Positions 5,713 to 6,500 of a stretch of 6,500 nt of DNA are shown in pieces. The stretch's first letter is position 1. Each line of letters opens with the position of its first letter. The translations under genes were made by a program, and so were the position numbers. This DNA is from Candidatus Altarchaeum sp. CG2_30_32_3053 (GTDB lineage: Archaea; Altiarchaeota; Altiarchaeia; Altiarchaeales; Altiarchaeaceae): positions 1-6,500 of the forward strand of contig MNZY01000092.1 of NCBI GenBank assembly GCA_001873845.1, written 5' to 3'. Under the pieces are notes generated by a model that made no database searches, was not told the DNA's origin, and worked only from the letters and a program-made list of their open reading frames with translations.

Positions 5713-6308
5713 TCCACTCTTATTTTACGTGAGTATAATGGTAATTTACCTCCACTTATTGAGCAAGTTCCTGCAAAGCTACAGGACAATCTACAAGACA
5801 CACAATTTGGTAACAATCTAAAAGCATTTATCGTCTATCTTTATTATGTAGGAAGAGTTACTGAACATAAGATTAAGTTACTGAACATAAGATTAAAGAT
5901 ATATTAGAAGAAGCCGGCATAAGTGTCTCTGAAGGTGAAATTTCAAATATTCTGACAAAAGAAAAGAAGGATGAATTCACAAAAGAAAAAAAAGATATAT
6001 TTGAAGTAGGAATGGAACATTCTGAGTACGTTCATGGTGATGATAGTGGAGCAAGGCATAAGGGCATAAACCACCATGTCCATGTTTTTTGTACCGCACT
6101 ATTTACAGCATTCTTCATCACCATGTCTAAAAGTAAAAAAGAAATTAGGGAGATTCTGGGGCTTAAAGAAAATGAGCAACTTGATAAAATACTCATTACA
6201 GATGATGCAAAACAATATTATTATATTGCAATTCTACATGCTTTGTGTTGGATTCATGAAATAAGGCCATATAGAAAATTGGGTGCTCATCCCTTTAAGT
6301 TGGGATAA
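5713..6308 (+). pseudogene. decayed IS66-like transposase
   Basis: Two frames together encode a transposase core. The first (5713 to about 5896) gives PPLIEQVPAKLQDNL...LKAFIVYLYYVGRVTEHKIK. The second (5877-6308) continues VTEHKIKDILEEAGISVSEGEISNIL and then holds the catalytic landmarks: HGDDSGARHKG (first Asp), ILITDDAKQY (second Asp) and HALCWIHEIRPYRKL (probable Glu). These motifs are typical of the IS66-like DDE transposases found in archaea and bacteria. The frames are separated only by a 20-bp tandem duplication at 5857-5896; removing one unit joins them. There is no N-terminal region (an in-frame stop precedes 5713), and the frame ends soon after the third motif, so the C-terminal part is missing too. 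The longest intact piece with an ATG is 6012-6308. It is not expected to be active. The family call rests on remembered motifs. Confidence 0.75.
5857..5896. repeat. perfect 20-bp tandem duplication inside the transposase
   Basis: The 20-mer gttactgaacataagattaa occurs at 5857-5876 and again, identically, at 5877-5896. Because 20 is not a multiple of three it shifts the frame and splits the transposase. The lack of any difference between the units suggests a recent event. Confidence 0.9.
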
Positions 6309-6380
6309 TTATTTTGTGAGAGATCTTTTAAAAATCTGCTTAAAAATTAAAATTAGATAGCATAAGTTTAATTTTAAACA

Positions 6381-6459
6381 TTACAGGACTTACGCAAGGT
6401 AGATATGAATTCTTGACTTTTTATGTTCATTTACAAAATAATCTAAGTAAGTCCTATAA
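6381..6459. mobile_element. 79-bp palindrome-ended (MITE-like) element
   Basis: The ends ttacaggacttac (6381-6393) and gtaagtcctataa (6447-6459) are inverted repeats matching at 12 of 13 positions. The inside has no coding frame. The left end continues cgcaaggtag, so it reads aggacttacgca, which resembles the outer ends of known insertion sequences. It lies 72 bases after the transposase remnant but has different termini from the hairpin-rich repeats. The remaining bases 6460-6500 are plain AT-rich sequence with no feature. Confidence 0.55.
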
Positions 6460-6500
6460 CTTATAAAAATATTAGTAAAAAAAACAAATATATAATTATC

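Noticed and set aside
5574..5816. Minus-strand frame of 80 codons across the repeat and transposase region
   Set aside because: It runs antisense through the hairpin repeat and the transposase remnant, with no recognisable protein features.

Overview
This AT-rich window is archaeal. The clearest marker is an archaeal-type ribosomal stalk protein (P1/L12 with an Ala/Pro hinge, a charged tail and a terminal GLSALFG). It is supported by an archaeal-type adenosylhomocysteinase, genes that start without Shine-Dalgarno sites, T-rich 3' ends and a box H/ACA-like guide RNA. I cannot name the lineage. A methanogen-related or Altiarchaeota-like euryarchaeon would fit, but that is inference.

Layout. 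Bases 1-428 hold two broken ends pointing at each other: the 3' end of an unknown gene on + and the N-terminal third of a beta-carbonic anhydrase on -. Bases 466-2672 are a minus-strand run: ribosomal stalk protein rpl12, then a class I/II aminotransferase, then a PAP2 membrane phosphatase, with small gaps. Bases 2673-3388 contain no intact gene. They hold, in order, the rpl12 promoter, a 216-bp hairpin-rich element with 11-bp terminal inverted repeats, a cysteine-rich coding remnant on -, three 16-bp tandem repeats, and a compact structured RNA at 3231-3308. Bases 3389-5370 are a plus-strand pair: adenosylhomocysteinase followed by a calcineurin-like metallophosphoesterase. Bases 5371-6500 are mobile-element debris: a second, inverted copy of the hairpin-rich element, a decayed IS66-like transposase broken by a 20-bp tandem duplication, and a 79-bp palindrome-ended element.

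How the parts work together. The stalk protein and the predicted guide RNA both serve the ribosome: the guide pockets match the helix 69 loop of 23S rRNA at E. coli position U1915. Adenosylhomocysteinase recycles the product of S-adenosylmethionine-dependent methylation, and the phosphoesterase is probably co-transcribed with it. The aminotransferase and PAP2 protein are general metabolic and lipid-phosphate enzymes. The most interesting result is the candidate H/ACA guide RNA. The second is the repeat family, which looks like a non-autonomous relative of the adjacent transposase element. I found no defence system, CRISPR array or tRNA.
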